From contig NZ_WJFC01000086.1 in assembly GCF_009725235.1 (NCBI RefSeq), positions 1 to 51,897 of the forward strand: a stretch of DNA of 51,897 nt, in the 5' to 3' direction. The notes beneath the pieces were generated by a model. It had not been told where the DNA came from, searched no databases, and saw only the letters and a list, made by a program, of their open reading frames with translations. Position 1 is the first letter of the stretch; the number at the start of each line of letters is the position of its first letter. The position numbers and the translations under genes were made by a program. Shown in pieces: positions 17,227 through 26,299 of this stretch. The stretch is from Scytonema sp. UIC 10036 (GTDB lineage: Bacteria; Cyanobacteriota; Cyanobacteriia; Cyanobacteriales; Nostocaceae).

Positions 17227-18291
17227 TCACTGACGACGGGCTACTGATTGACGATAGTCTTGGAAAGACAGATAGCCCTCATCAACAACATAGAGGTGGC
17301 ACTTATCTGTAATTTCTTTCATCAAAGACCAAGAAAATTGGCATTCAGAATGCAGATACGCACTCCAATTCTCTTTTATGCTGGCATATGCCAGACGCAA
17401 ATTATACGCAGGAATTGCGGTTGACACATGATGGGGAACATGAACGTTAATATCGTGACAAAGAAACTCTATCCAACGAGGATAATCGCAGTGGACTGTT
17501 CCTTGAAGCTGAGCAGTAAAAGCGTTCCACTTCGACTCTGCAACAAAGGGAATGTCTGAGGTAGTGTGGTGAACGTAAGTAAAAGTGCTCATCCAAAAGT
17601 GATAAACCAGCCAAGGGATAAACCAAAATTTGACAAATCCCCAAATACCAGTCGTTACAATCAGAATTGGGAATACGATCGCAGCAAACAGAACAACGAC
17701 CACAACAGAAAGCTTGACATTGGCTCGGTCTTTGTCTTGAAACTTAGACCAATCAAAATGGGTGACTGCCCAATGAAAAATAGAACCTATCCACCACAAT
17801 CGAAGACGCATAAACCACTCAAAAGCCCATTGTGAGAATTTTCCCCAACTCTCATAAACTTCTGTTCTAATGGGATGCCAAGCGTTATCTTCGTCCAGTT
17901 TGTTGGTGTGGGCGTGGTGATAGTTATGCCCGATGCGCCAACTGTGGAAAGGGTAAATCAACGGCATCATCATTACATGACCTACCAAATCGTTAACCCA
18001 ACGCTTTTTGGCAAATGAACGATGACCGCAATCATGCCCGATAACAAAAAAACCTGTTAAAGCAGTTCCTGTAAAAAACCATGCTAAAGGGAGGAGATAC
18101 CAAGGAGAGAATACCAGACTGGCATAACCCAAACCAACCATCAAGACGTTAGTCACCAATTGCGTCCAAGCCTTGCGGGAATTCTGTTGGAAACACTCCT
18201 GTGGCAAGCTTTTGATAATATCTTTTAGCGTCAGTTCGAATCGACCTAAGTCAGGATTTGGTTTATGGCTGTCTACTGTTGATGTAATCAT
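17227..18291 (-). CDS. desA: Delta-12 acyl-lipid desaturase
   Basis: Converts oleoyl to linoleoyl chains on membrane glycerolipids. The 354-residue protein has histidine boxes HDCGH at residues 86-90, HNYHH at 122-126 and HVPHH at 284-288. Paired membrane segments lie around residues 45-85 and 195-235. N-terminal sequence FELTLKDIIKSLPQECFQ is typical of DesA. ATG at 18291. The 159-base gap to desB and 236-base gap to desC leave room for separate promoters, so the three may be co-regulated without being a strict operon. Its product is the substrate for DesB. Confidence 0.92.
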   Translation of the reverse strand: MITSTVDSHKPNPDLGRFELTLKDIIKSLPQECFQQNSRKAWTQLVTNVLMVGLGYASLVFSPWYLLPLAWFFTGTALTGFFVIGHDCGHRSFAKKRWVNDLVGHVMMMPLIYPFHSWRIGHNYHHAHTNKLDEDNAWHPIRTEVYESWGKFSQWAFEWFMRLRLWWIGSIFHWAVTHFDWSKFQDKDRANVKLSVVVVVLFAAIVFPILIVTTGIWGFVKFWFIPWLVYHFWMSTFTYVHHTTSDIPFVAESKWNAFTAQLQGTVHCDYPRWIEFLCHDINVHVPHHVSTAIPAYNLRLAYASIKENWSAYLHSECQFSWSLMKEITDKCHLYVVDEGYLSFQDYRQSVARRQ

Positions 18292-18527
18292 GAATACCTA
18301 AAAAAGCACCTTCACTACCAAGTCACCAAAAAAGCGCCTTGACGCAAAGTTTTGTAACACTAGCGTTCGGATTATAACAATCTAATCCACCAAAGCGCAA
18401 AAAAAGAATTAAAAATCAAGGATTAAGGATAAAAGATTTACTGAGAGTCCTGTATTTTAACTCATGTAGGTTTCTAAGCCATACGATCGAAAATTAACTT
18501 TTATCCTTTATCCTTTACAGTTTATGT

Positions 18528-19343
18528 TTACTTATTTGCCAGCTTGACATTTGTAGCCAGACCGAGAGATTGAAGTAATTGGATTGTCATCCATGTGAGG
18601 TCTAGTTCCCACCATTGCAAACCATGACGGGCTGAGTACTGAAAAGCGTGGTGGTTGTTGTGCCATCCTTCGCCAAACACCAAGAGGGCTACCCACCAAC
18701 AATTTGTGGAATTATCACCTGATTCGTGGCTGCGGTAACCAAATTTATGGGTAGCGCTGTTGACCAACCAGGTACAGTGGTAAACAAAAACGATGCGAAC
18801 AAAAATTCCCCAAACAATGAAAGACCAGCCGCCCAGAAGCAAAAGAACTGCACCAAGGGCAAGCTGGAGAAAAATCATATTTTTTTCTAAAAACTGATAA
18901 ACTGGATCGTCTGCAATGTCTTTAGTAAAGCGAGGAATTTCTGCTTCATCTTCTTTTCTTTGATAAATCAACCAACCCATGTGACTCCACCAGAAGCCCT
19001 TGTTGGAATCATGGGGGTCTTTTTCTGTATCAGAGTGTAAATGATGCATACGGTGAGTCCCTACCCATTCAATAGGTCCCCCTTGGCAGGCAAGTGTCCC
19101 ACAAAAGACTAAGAAATACTCAAGCCACTTGGGAGTTTGAAAACTACGGTGGGTAACAAGACGGTGGAATCCTAGAGTAATCCCTAAACCACCACTCACC
19201 CAGTACATAACGAAAGCAACACCTAGAGCTTTCCAGCTAAAGTTACTAGGAAGCAAGGCAAACAAAGCTCCGATGTGCAAACCAACGAAAAAGAGGGTGT
19301 TGACCCAGTGGATTTGGTGTTTGGTTGGAGTAGCGAGTGTCAT
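18528..19343 (-). CDS. desC: Delta-9 acyl-lipid desaturase
   Basis: Introduces the first double bond, at carbon 9, into saturated C18 (and C16) acyl chains on lipids. The 271-residue protein has the delta-9 pattern of histidine boxes: HRLVTH at residues 60-65, HRMHH at 97-101 and HNNHH at 228-232. Two pairs of membrane segments are present. The ATG at 19343 (MTLATPTKHQIHWVN) is preferred; an upstream TTG at 19400 would add 19 unconserved residues. It is transcribed away from the PLP-enzyme gene, with only 88 bases between the two starts. With desA and desB it supplies mono-, di- and tri-unsaturated lipids. Confidence 0.92.
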   Translation of the reverse strand: MTLATPTKHQIHWVNTLFFVGLHIGALFALLPSNFSWKALGVAFVMYWVSGGLGITLGFHRLVTHRSFQTPKWLEYFLVFCGTLACQGGPIEWVGTHRMHHLHSDTEKDPHDSNKGFWWSHMGWLIYQRKEDEAEIPRFTKDIADDPVYQFLEKNMIFLQLALGAVLLLLGGWSFIVWGIFVRIVFVYHCTWLVNSATHKFGYRSHESGDNSTNCWWVALLVFGEGWHNNHHAFQYSARHGLQWWELDLTWMTIQLLQSLGLATNVKLANK

Positions 19344-19431
19344 GCAATAACCCGAAGTAGGAATTGTTAAGCCTAATCTGCGCGATTCAAAAATCCGCAA
19401 GTTTTTTATGTTTTCTTAAAAAGAGGAACTA

Positions 19432-20664
19432 ATGAACAGCTTGGAACAGCTGCGTGAAGCAGAACAGGCACTGTTACAGATTTTTTCTGGAATTGACGCT
19501 CAGGTCAAGCAAAATCTTCAACGAGCGCTAGACGCCTTCCGCTATTATCGTGTAGGAGCGCACCATTTTGCAGGTGTTAGCGGATATGGACACGATGATT
19601 TAGGGCGAGAAACTTTGGATAAGGTTTTTGCCCAGGTTGTGGGCGCTGAGGCGGCAGCTGTACGGGTACAGTTTGTTTCAGGAACCCACGCGATCGCCTG
19701 TGCCTTATTTGGTGTCCTGCGCCCCGGTGATGAAATGCTAGCTGTGGTAGGCGCACCCTACGATACATTGGAAGAAGTCATTGGACTGCGCGGAGAAGGA
19801 CAAGGTTCCCTCCTTGAGTTTGGCATTCATTACCGCCAGTTGGATCTGACTGAGGAAGGAACGGTAGATTGGCAAGCTTTAAGCCGTGCGGTAGAGGACA
19901 AGACACGTTTAGTCCTCATTCAGCGTTCTTGCGGCTATTCTTGGCGTCCTAGCCTATCAATTGCCGATATTGAAAAAATTATTAACTTAGTCAAACAGCA
20001 AAATCCCAATACCGTTTGCTTTGTTGACAACTGCTATGGCGAGTTTATTGAAACTCAAGAACCCACACACGTTGGTGCAGATCTCATCGCAGGGTCGTTA
20101 ATTAAAAACCCTGGTGGAACCATTGTAACAGCTGGTGGTTATGTTGCCGGACGTGCCGATTTGGTAGAAGCCGCCGCTTGTCGCCTCACAGCACCCGGAA
20201 TCGGCAGTTATGGCGGTGCAACCCTCGATCAGAACCGATTGCTATTTCAAGGGCTATTTCTTGCCCCACAGATGGTAGGAGAAGCCATGAAAGGAACCCA
20301 CTTAACTGGGTACGTATTTGATAAATTGGGTTACCCCGTCAATCCAGCACCCCTTGTTCCCCGTCGGGATGTGATTCAAGCAATTAAATTAGGTTCTGCC
20401 GAGAAATTGATTGCGTTTTGTAAAGCAATACAACAAAATTCACCCGTAGGTTCCTATCTCGATCCCGTTCCAGATGAAATGCCCGGTTATGAAAGTAAAG
20501 TAGTCATGGCTGGTGGAACTTTTATTGAAGGTAGCACCTCCGAATTTTCCGCCGACGGTCCTTTACGGGAACCCTATGTTGTATACTGCCAAGGCGGAAC
20601 CCATTGGACTCATGTTGCTATAGCTTTAGAAGCGGCAATTGAAGCAGTGACCAGTGACCAGTGA
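19432..20664 (+). CDS. PLP enzyme, methionine gamma-lyase / aluminium-resistance family
   Basis: A 410-residue fold-type I pyridoxal-phosphate enzyme of the family annotated as methionine gamma-lyase-like or aluminium resistance protein; its true substrate in cyanobacteria is unknown. Visible signatures are YYRVGAHHFAGVSGYGHDDLGRETLD, the PLP-phosphate contact FVSGTHAIACALFG, the PLP-ring Asp in CFVDNCYGEF (about residue 199), and GSLIKNPGGT with the Schiff-base Lys at residue 225. The ATG is preceded by AAGAGGAACTA. The C-terminal residues VTSDQ and the stop come from a GTGACCAGT repeat. Divergent from desC, so the two genes share an 88-base control region. Confidence 0.88.
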   Translation: MNSLEQLREAEQALLQIFSGIDAQVKQNLQRALDAFRYYRVGAHHFAGVSGYGHDDLGRETLDKVFAQVVGAEAAAVRVQFVSGTHAIACALFGVLRPGDEMLAVVGAPYDTLEEVIGLRGEGQGSLLEFGIHYRQLDLTEEGTVDWQALSRAVEDKTRLVLIQRSCGYSWRPSLSIADIEKIINLVKQQNPNTVCFVDNCYGEFIETQEPTHVGADLIAGSLIKNPGGTIVTAGGYVAGRADLVEAAACRLTAPGIGSYGGATLDQNRLLFQGLFLAPQMVGEAMKGTHLTGYVFDKLGYPVNPAPLVPRRDVIQAIKLGSAEKLIAFCKAIQQNSPVGSYLDPVPDEMPGYESKVVMAGGTFIEGSTSEFSADGPLREPYVVYCQGGTHWTHVAIALEAAIEAVTSDQ

Positions 20665-20671
20665 CTAATGT

Positions 20672-20720
20672 GGTGGGCATGCCCACCCTACTAACAACTA
20701 ACAACTAACCACTAACCACT
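20672..20720. terminator. Palindrome plus heptamer repeats between convergent genes
   Basis: A perfect 14-base palindrome GTGGGCATGCCCAC is followed by ACTAACAACTAAC heptamer repeats that end just before the stop of the convergent TAXI gene. Position and symmetry fit a two-way transcription stop, though there is no clear T run. Confidence 0.5.
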
Positions 20721-20722
20721 AT

Positions 20723-22339
20723 CTAATATCTTTCAATCGCATCTTTTGTGGTTTTATAGGCTTCAATAAAGGTTCGGAAGGATTCTTGGGAAATTTCTTC
20801 GCTCACTAATTTTTCTGCAACTTCTTTCAGGATTGTGTCTACTTTTTCCTGAAGTATATCCTTACTACCATTATTGTTTCTTAATAGCTCAACTATTGCT
20901 TTAATATAACTGGCAGAAAGTTCTCTCTGCTTGTGTTCAATTTGTTCTTGATTGAATGCTCTTTCACGCTCTATTGCTTCTCGCGAAGTTTTATAAGCTT
21001 CGTTAAAGGTTCGGAAAGATTCTTGAGAAATTTTCTCATCAATTAAGGCATCAGCAGCTTTTTTAAAGATTTCATCAAGCTGCTTTTGGTTATTTTCTAA
21101 ATTGCCCGAATTAGCTTTCATTAAATTAATGGCTGATTGAATGTATTCATCAGCTTCATTTTTTCTATGACTTTCCATCCATGATTTTATCTGTCGAATC
21201 CAGGATAAAGTCAGCAGAAGAACTGTTAAAATTAAAGCTAAATAATCAGCATTTTCTTGAACAAACGAAGGCTGATTGCGATCGTAAAAAGCAAGCGCAC
21301 CTGGATGAAGTGGGGGTAAACCTACACTGGCTGATTCTCTGGGGTCTTTGATGTTAGCAATGAGGGGTTTAACTTCAGGATGATCTGGAGAAACCGCATC
21401 TGCGATCGCCTGACGGTTCTCAAATATAATACGGGTTATTTCTCGAACTACACTTTTCTCAACCGTGTCACCTGCAACTAAAAGTCTTGATACTGCAATA
21501 GTTGGTAAATCTTCGTCAGGTACAGCAGGAGATCCCCTATATGCGCCTTGAGGAATTTTGGTACTTTCAAAAGCAGGATGCTTAATTTTCATAGCTTCTG
21601 CTTGTGGAATAGCGACCAATCTTCCACTATAGTTTTGTACAAGTGTAGAGATCCCTTTATTTCCAACAGCACGGACGCGAAACAGAGCATCTGCTCTTCT
21701 AGATTTAAAGTCTTCTTCTGCTGTTGTATCGTTGTAATCTTGTTGACCTTCTTCTATAATTTTAATATCCGTTAAACCGTAATGCTGTGTTATTTTCTGA
21801 AAGGATTTGTATTGACCTCCCTTTGCAGGCAAAGCAACAGTTTTTCCCTGTAATTGAGTAAATTGCTTAATTTTGGGATTTCTCACAACTAATTGAAATA
21901 AATCTTGATATAAAACAGCTACAGTTCTTAATCCAGCATTTGCCCCCTCTGACTTTGACGGTTTCGTTTTGCGAGTAGACACATCCATTTCTTCAGAAGC
22001 CACATCTGCTTGTGCAGCTGCCATCTGCACTTGACCTGTTTTTAGCAACTCCAAACTTTGTGAAGTGCCTCCGGTTTCCCGTACTGTAATTTTGATATTA
22101 GACTTACTTTCAACAACCTTCTCAATTGCTTGACTGATAATATAGCTTTCCCCTTCTTTATCACCAGCCGCAAGAATGATTTCAGGTGCTGTAAAACGAC
22201 CTGCAACTCTCCACAGAGTAAAAGCAAGTAGCCCCGTGCTAAAAAGTCCAAGACAAATAAAGACAAATTTAGAGAGAGGATCGAGTTGCTGAAAAAATTT
22301 TGTAAAAGAAAGTTTATGAGAAGTTTTTAACGCTGCCAT
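20723..22339 (-). CDS. TAXI-type substrate-binding protein with duplicated C-terminal domain
   Basis: A 538-residue protein. Residues about 25-43 form an N-terminal membrane anchor. It is followed by a TAXI-family periplasmic binding domain (about 50-360) recognised by EIILAAGDKEGESYIISQAIEKVV, ETGGTSQSLELLKTGQVQMAAAQADVA and HPGALAFYDR. A second membrane segment at about 367-385 (DYLALILTVLLLTLSWI) leads to a cytosolic tail. The tail holds two copies of a roughly 65-residue unit ending SQESFRTFNEAYKTSREAIER and SQESFRTFIEAYKTTKDAIER. TAXI proteins normally feed TRAP transporters, but no DctM/DctQ-like permease is nearby, and a cytosolic extension is unusual; a sensing role is an inference. 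Start ATG 22339 is chosen over TTG 22348. Confidence 0.75.
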   Translation of the reverse strand: MAALKTSHKLSFTKFFQQLDPLSKFVFICLGLFSTGLLAFTLWRVAGRFTAPEIILAAGDKEGESYIISQAIEKVVESKSNIKITVRETGGTSQSLELLKTGQVQMAAAQADVASEEMDVSTRKTKPSKSEGANAGLRTVAVLYQDLFQLVVRNPKIKQFTQLQGKTVALPAKGGQYKSFQKITQHYGLTDIKIIEEGQQDYNDTTAEEDFKSRRADALFRVRAVGNKGISTLVQNYSGRLVAIPQAEAMKIKHPAFESTKIPQGAYRGSPAVPDEDLPTIAVSRLLVAGDTVEKSVVREITRIIFENRQAIADAVSPDHPEVKPLIANIKDPRESASVGLPPLHPGALAFYDRNQPSFVQENADYLALILTVLLLTLSWIRQIKSWMESHRKNEADEYIQSAINLMKANSGNLENNQKQLDEIFKKAADALIDEKISQESFRTFNEAYKTSREAIERERAFNQEQIEHKQRELSASYIKAIVELLRNNNGSKDILQEKVDTILKEVAEKLVSEEISQESFRTFIEAYKTTKDAIERY

Positions 22340-22430
22340 AGGTGACAAAATTTCAATCCCTGTTAGGGGATTATTACATAGAGAGTTCGGTATTCAATAG
22401 AATCACCCATGCAGACAGTAATTATTAAAC

Positions 22431-22606
22431 TCACGCAAAGGCGCAAAGACGCCAAGAAGACAGCTAAGTTTTAGCGATCGCTGATTTGCCAGAGCTTATC
22501 CGAGGAAAAATTGTCATTTTAAATACTTAAGCTATAATAATATCACGCAAAGACACCAAGAAACCTAGAACCTCTTAGCGCCTTTGCGTCTTAGCGTGAG
22601 GTAATT
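22431..22606. repeat. Palindromic repeat pair upstream of the GxxExxY gene
   Basis: CACGCAAAGGCGCAAAGACGCCAAG begins at 22433, and a related CACGCAAAGACACCAAG at 22543 pairs with CCTTTGCGTCTTAGCGTG ending at 22598. The segment CCTCTTAGCGCCTTTGCG through AATTA (22571-22606) recurs almost exactly downstream of the gene at 23018-23054. The GTGAGG at the repeat edge (22596-22601) lies eight bases before the ATG and can act as its Shine-Dalgarno. Confidence 0.7.
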
Positions 22607-22609
22607 AAA

Positions 22610-22987
22610 ATGACAGAAAATGAAATTGCTAGAGAAATTGTTGATGCAGCTTACAAAGTTCATACAACACTAGGCCCTGGATTGTTAGAATCGGTATATG
22701 AAGCTGTAATGTATTATGAATTACAAAAGCGAGGATTATTCGTACTGAAGCAGCAGCCAATACCTGTAGTATATGAAGATGTCAAGTTAGAAGAAGGCTT
22801 TCGAGCCGACCTCATAATTGAAGGCAAGGTAATTGTAGAACTTAAATCAGTAGAAACCATTCATCCAGTACATAAAAAGCAACTATTAACTTACTTGCGT
22901 CTTACCAACAATAAACTTGGGCTACTTATTAATTTTGGTGCATTGCTAATTAAAGATGGTATTTCTCGTGTCGTCAACAATTTATAA
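22610..22987 (+). CDS. GxxExxY family protein, PD-(D/E)XK nuclease fold
   Basis: A 125-residue protein of the GxxExxY family. The naming motif is GLLESVY at residues 24-30, and the nuclease-like core is EEGFRADLIIEGKVIVELKSV, with the D...E-x-K pattern of PD-(D/E)XK enzymes. The biological role of the family is not established; nucleic-acid cleavage or processing is inferred from fold. Length is typical. It is a single gene enclosed by palindromic repeats on both sides; its ribosome binding site appears to lie in the upstream repeat. The arrangement suggests that gene and repeats may travel or be maintained as a unit. Confidence 0.85.
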   Translation: MTENEIAREIVDAAYKVHTTLGPGLLESVYEAVMYYELQKRGLFVLKQQPIPVVYEDVKLEEGFRADLIIEGKVIVELKSVETIHPVHKKQLLTYLRLTNNKLGLLINFGALLIKDGISRVVNNL

Positions 22988-22989
22988 AC

Positions 22990-23054
22990 ATCTCACGCCA
23001 AGACGCAAAGACGCCAAGCACCTCTTAGCGCCTTTGCGCCTTTGCGTGAGGCAA
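22990..23054. repeat. Palindromic repeat downstream of the GxxExxY gene
   Basis: CTCACGCCAAGACGCAAAGACGCCAAG on the left pairs with CTTAGCGCCTTTGCGCCTTTGCGTGAG on the right. It fills the gap between the GxxExxY stop and the stop of the convergent phosphatase-like gene and could terminate both. It is a direct repeat of the element just upstream of the GxxExxY start. Confidence 0.75.
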
Positions 23055-24410
23055 TTATTTATCCCAAGGTCCCCAGATAGCAAAAGTGATACCAGGAGTT
23101 TGGATATTCACGAACAAAGTCTGATTATCTGGTGAGAAGCAAGCACCAGCAAACTCATTATCATTTAATGCATTACGCGCAAACTGGTACAGCCCACCTT
23201 CAGGAGTTACCCCAACAACGAATTGCTCGTCATCACCATCTTCACAAAGAATCAGGTCTCCAAAGGGAGCCACAACGATGTTATCAGGCATATCTAGTAT
23301 GCTTTTATCGTTTGGCTCTACAAAGAGTTCAAGAGTACCACCATCTTTAGCAGTTCTACCAGGAATGTAACGCCAAACCTGTCCACCACTATTAGCACCG
23401 CCACTCGTGCAACAGAAGTAAAACTCTCCATTGCCATACCATATTCCTTCACCACGAGCAAATTGTGCGGCTCCTTTGGAGAAACCTTCTTTCCGCACAG
23501 TGTCTTCAAAAGGATCGTAATCTTCAATACGAACCCACTCTACTTGATACTTCTCACCAACAGGGAAACCACTCTTGGTGTTTTGTTGAAACCGATCTTT
23601 GATGACAAGAGCTTCTAAAACACCGCCTTCTTGCAAAAAGCCCGGTTTTTTAGGAATAAAGCGATAGAAGAGGCTGTCTCCTGCATCTTCTGTTTGATAA
23701 ACAATTCCTGTTCTGGGGTCTACAGCCACAGCTTCGTGGTTGAACCGACCCATTTCTACCAAAGGTACGGGGTCTACAGTACCCTTTTTGGGCTTCAGAA
23801 GTGCTGGAACTTCAAAGTTGTAACCGTGGCGTTTGGTCACTCTGTTTGGGTTGGGTACAAAAATACCAGAATTAGCTGGTTGTTGTATTGTGTCAGGAGT
23901 TGTCTCTGGAGTGGAGGTATTTTCTTCACAACTAATCCATGACCCCCAAGGAGTCAGACCTCCAGCGCAGTTACGGTAGGTTCCTGCGAGTGAAGCGTAA
24001 TCTCTGACCAGCTCGCGTTCTGGGTTAACAACTAATGTTGTTGTACCACCCTTACAAAGCTCGTCATACTTGTTTCCTATAACTCCGGTTGAAGAGTTTG
24101 GGCTGAGTTCGTGGTTGCGAACTAAGATTACAGAGCGATTTGGTCCTGGGAAAGCTGCCATACCATCATGACCGCCCGGTACGGGGTTACCATCGCTCAT
24201 GCGATCGCCTGTCCGGGAAAAGGCTTTATATTGAAACCCTTCAGGTAAATCCAACAAGCCGTTGGGGTCTTTGATTAGGGGACCATAGCCATATGTTGTT
24301 GACGATACTCCTTGTGCTCTTGCGTAAAGACCTTTTAGGTTCTCTCCAACAACTAGAGTTGCAGCAGTTGTACCTGCTAGGGCAAAAAATTTTCTTCTTG
24401 AGAAAGCCAT
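23055..24410 (-). CDS. Tat-exported PhoX/DUF839-family protein
   Basis: A 451-residue protein of the DUF839/PhoX-like group. The N-terminus MAFSRRKFFALAGTTAATLVVGE is a twin-arginine signal with cleavage near ARAQG. The mature part begins YGPLIKDPNGLLDLPEGFQYKAFSRTGDRMSDG, which is characteristic. Conserved pieces include LVRNHEL, NCAGGLTPWGSWISCEEN, FNHEAVAVDPRTGIVYQTED, EGIWYGNGEFYFCCTSGG and GACFSPDNQTLFVNIQTPG. In PhoX phosphatases these residues bind calcium and iron. Here the protein is shorter than classical PhoX, so phosphatase activity is a family-level guess. ATG 24410 follows GAGAGGAGACT, a strong ribosome binding site, which rules out the upstream in-frame start at 24458. Confidence 0.85.
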   Translation of the reverse strand: MAFSRRKFFALAGTTAATLVVGENLKGLYARAQGVSSTTYGYGPLIKDPNGLLDLPEGFQYKAFSRTGDRMSDGNPVPGGHDGMAAFPGPNRSVILVRNHELSPNSSTGVIGNKYDELCKGGTTTLVVNPERELVRDYASLAGTYRNCAGGLTPWGSWISCEENTSTPETTPDTIQQPANSGIFVPNPNRVTKRHGYNFEVPALLKPKKGTVDPVPLVEMGRFNHEAVAVDPRTGIVYQTEDAGDSLFYRFIPKKPGFLQEGGVLEALVIKDRFQQNTKSGFPVGEKYQVEWVRIEDYDPFEDTVRKEGFSKGAAQFARGEGIWYGNGEFYFCCTSGGANSGGQVWRYIPGRTAKDGGTLELFVEPNDKSILDMPDNIVVAPFGDLILCEDGDDEQFVVGVTPEGGLYQFARNALNDNEFAGACFSPDNQTLFVNIQTPGITFAIWGPWDK

Positions 24411-24833
24411 AGTCTCCTCTCTATATCTGCATCTAAAATATGAGTAGGTTGCGTGCAATACTTAGGGTAAAGATTGAGAATATTTGCCAATTTTCCACAT
24501 TTAGACCAATCGCTTAGTGTGGCTAACAAAATACACGTATTTCTCAATATTTCAAATAAGAACCCTTATTATTACACCTACTCACGTAGCTCTTCCAAAA
24601 ATGAGAATAGACTTATAAAGTTAAGGTTAGTTAATGACATTGTTAATTGTCTCTATAAATCAGCAAGTTTTTGAACCAAGGTAAATTTATATTTCTTATT
24701 TGGTAAATAATAATAACTACCGAGCAATGTCTATAAATTTTTGTAAAAATCTCTTGTTATATAAATAGAATTATGGTTCGTAGTTGCGCTGTCTTCGCAT
24801 GTTCGCAACTACAAACAAACCAACTAGAAACTG
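24411..24833. other. Intergenic region with a small hairpin
   Basis: An AT-rich region. A hairpin with arms GTAGTTGCG (24780-24788) and CGCAACTAC (24804-24812) lies just past the end of bciB. It is related to the one at 34553-34609 and may end bciB transcription. The rest should hold the promoter of the Tat-exported protein; nothing else recognised. Confidence 0.5.
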
Positions 24834-26036
24834 CTAAGACTCCGGTAACTGATATTGCCCAACAATGCGCTTGGCAAATTGTGGGACGTGTGACTCTAAT
24901 TTCTCCGGATGATTCCGCTTAACGTATAAATAATTGCGAGTAAAATGGGAATCTATAGAAAAGCGGGCGTATTCCAAACCTTTAGGACCAATTTTCTCAA
25001 TCACAACGCCCATCAGTTGTGCTGCCCACATGGGAAGGGTAACACCTTTATCGTAGGCTGGTATACTTTGTTGGACAGCTGCTTTGCGATCGCCTTTGGA
25101 CATGACTGGTTGAGTTTCAAGTTGCTCTTTCACCAAGTCGAGCATTTGTTGACCTTTTTCGTTTCTTACAACAATCCATTGCCAACCAAAAGGTGCTCCC
25201 ATATATCCTACAACTAGATCGGCAAGAGAATTGACGTAATCAAAGCAACTCATGCAAGAAGGGGCAAAAACATCTTTAAGTTTATTCGTTTTCAGCCCAA
25301 AAAACGGGACTTTTTCAATCGAGCCATCTTCGTGTTTAAAATGAACTCGAAAGTCTTGCATAAATTCATAATGCACAACAGTATCGGGCGATTTACTGGT
25401 GGTTTCTAGGAATTTTTGCAACCCTTCACGGCTGACATTATCCACACAAGGAGTTCCCAAAACGTAAAGTTTTTCTAAGCCCAGTTGTTTTTCAACAGCC
25501 CGTAATGCCTGAATTTGACAACCAACGCCAATGGCTAACAGTCGCTTTAGCCCGGATTTTTCCACTTGTTCGAGAATGGAAAGGTTAGGTGAAAGAGTTG
25601 GTTTGTTAACCCTTGCTGCTAGTATTTCCTCTGGGGTACGGGCGATGACAGGCATTGGACCAAAGCGATCTTCTTTAGTATTTTGGACGCAAACGACACC
25701 TTCAACAAGACCGCGAGTGAGCATTTCAATGGCTATGGTGCTGACAATACCAGTCCATTGAGCACCGGGAACGGGCTGCTTTTTTCGCGCCGCCATCATA
25801 TCTTGGTGGACGCCAAAGTAGATTTCATCGGAATTCTCTAGGTTACGCGATCGCGAGTGGGTTTGTTGTTCGAGAGTATCTATTTGCTGATTAATGAACG
25901 CGCAAGCTTCCTTGACATAATGAATATAGTATGTATCGCACAGCCCGCATTCACTACACAGTTCCTTTGCAGGGCGACGGCTACCGGGTTTGAGGGCTTT
26001 GGCTTTCTTATGCTTGCTAGAATCCACAGAAGTCAT
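24834..26036 (-). CDS. bciB: 3,8-divinyl chlorophyllide 8-vinyl reductase, ferredoxin type
   Basis: A 400-residue iron-sulfur flavoprotein of the FrhB/coenzyme F420 hydrogenase beta family. Its cyanobacterial members (Synechocystis slr1923 type) reduce the 8-vinyl group of divinyl chlorophyllide with ferredoxin to make monovinyl chlorophyll. Visible signatures are the N-terminal CSECGLCDTYY cluster (Cys at residues 27, 30 and 33), LAIGVGCQIQALRAVEKQLG, LGTPCVDNVSREGLQKFL and FAPSCMSCFDYVNSLADLVVGYMGAPFGWQW. Length fits the family. It starts with ATG at 26036 and is transcribed alone. The related plant enzyme 7-hydroxymethyl chlorophyll a reductase has the same architecture, but cyanobacterial context favours BciB. 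Confidence 0.88.
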   Translation of the reverse strand: MTSVDSSKHKKAKALKPGSRRPAKELCSECGLCDTYYIHYVKEACAFINQQIDTLEQQTHSRSRNLENSDEIYFGVHQDMMAARKKQPVPGAQWTGIVSTIAIEMLTRGLVEGVVCVQNTKEDRFGPMPVIARTPEEILAARVNKPTLSPNLSILEQVEKSGLKRLLAIGVGCQIQALRAVEKQLGLEKLYVLGTPCVDNVSREGLQKFLETTSKSPDTVVHYEFMQDFRVHFKHEDGSIEKVPFFGLKTNKLKDVFAPSCMSCFDYVNSLADLVVGYMGAPFGWQWIVVRNEKGQQMLDLVKEQLETQPVMSKGDRKAAVQQSIPAYDKGVTLPMWAAQLMGVVIEKIGPKGLEYARFSIDSHFTRNYLYVKRNHPEKLESHVPQFAKRIVGQYQLPES

Positions 26037-26299
26037 AATAAATTGCGTGTCTTATCAAGGAATACTGCTTTTACTAACAATACCTTTATCAGCCATAAAC
26101 TTCATGACGGATACTTTTTTGCTGAGGCGATCGCTTACCAGTTTTTTGGTATATATGGATACGTCTAAGATGGCGAATGTATAAAAATTAAATCAGCCTT
26201 AAAAAAATAACCAGAAAGACCACTGAGACTAAAGTGTTACGATTGGGCTGTTCTGATAGAGCATCTTTAGGAAATCAATTAACCAAGGTAGGTATTTCA

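Noticed and set aside
22376..22430. Possible attachment site or integrase remnant before the GxxExxY gene
   Set aside because: No integrase, tRNA end or matching direct repeat beyond the palindromic family is present.
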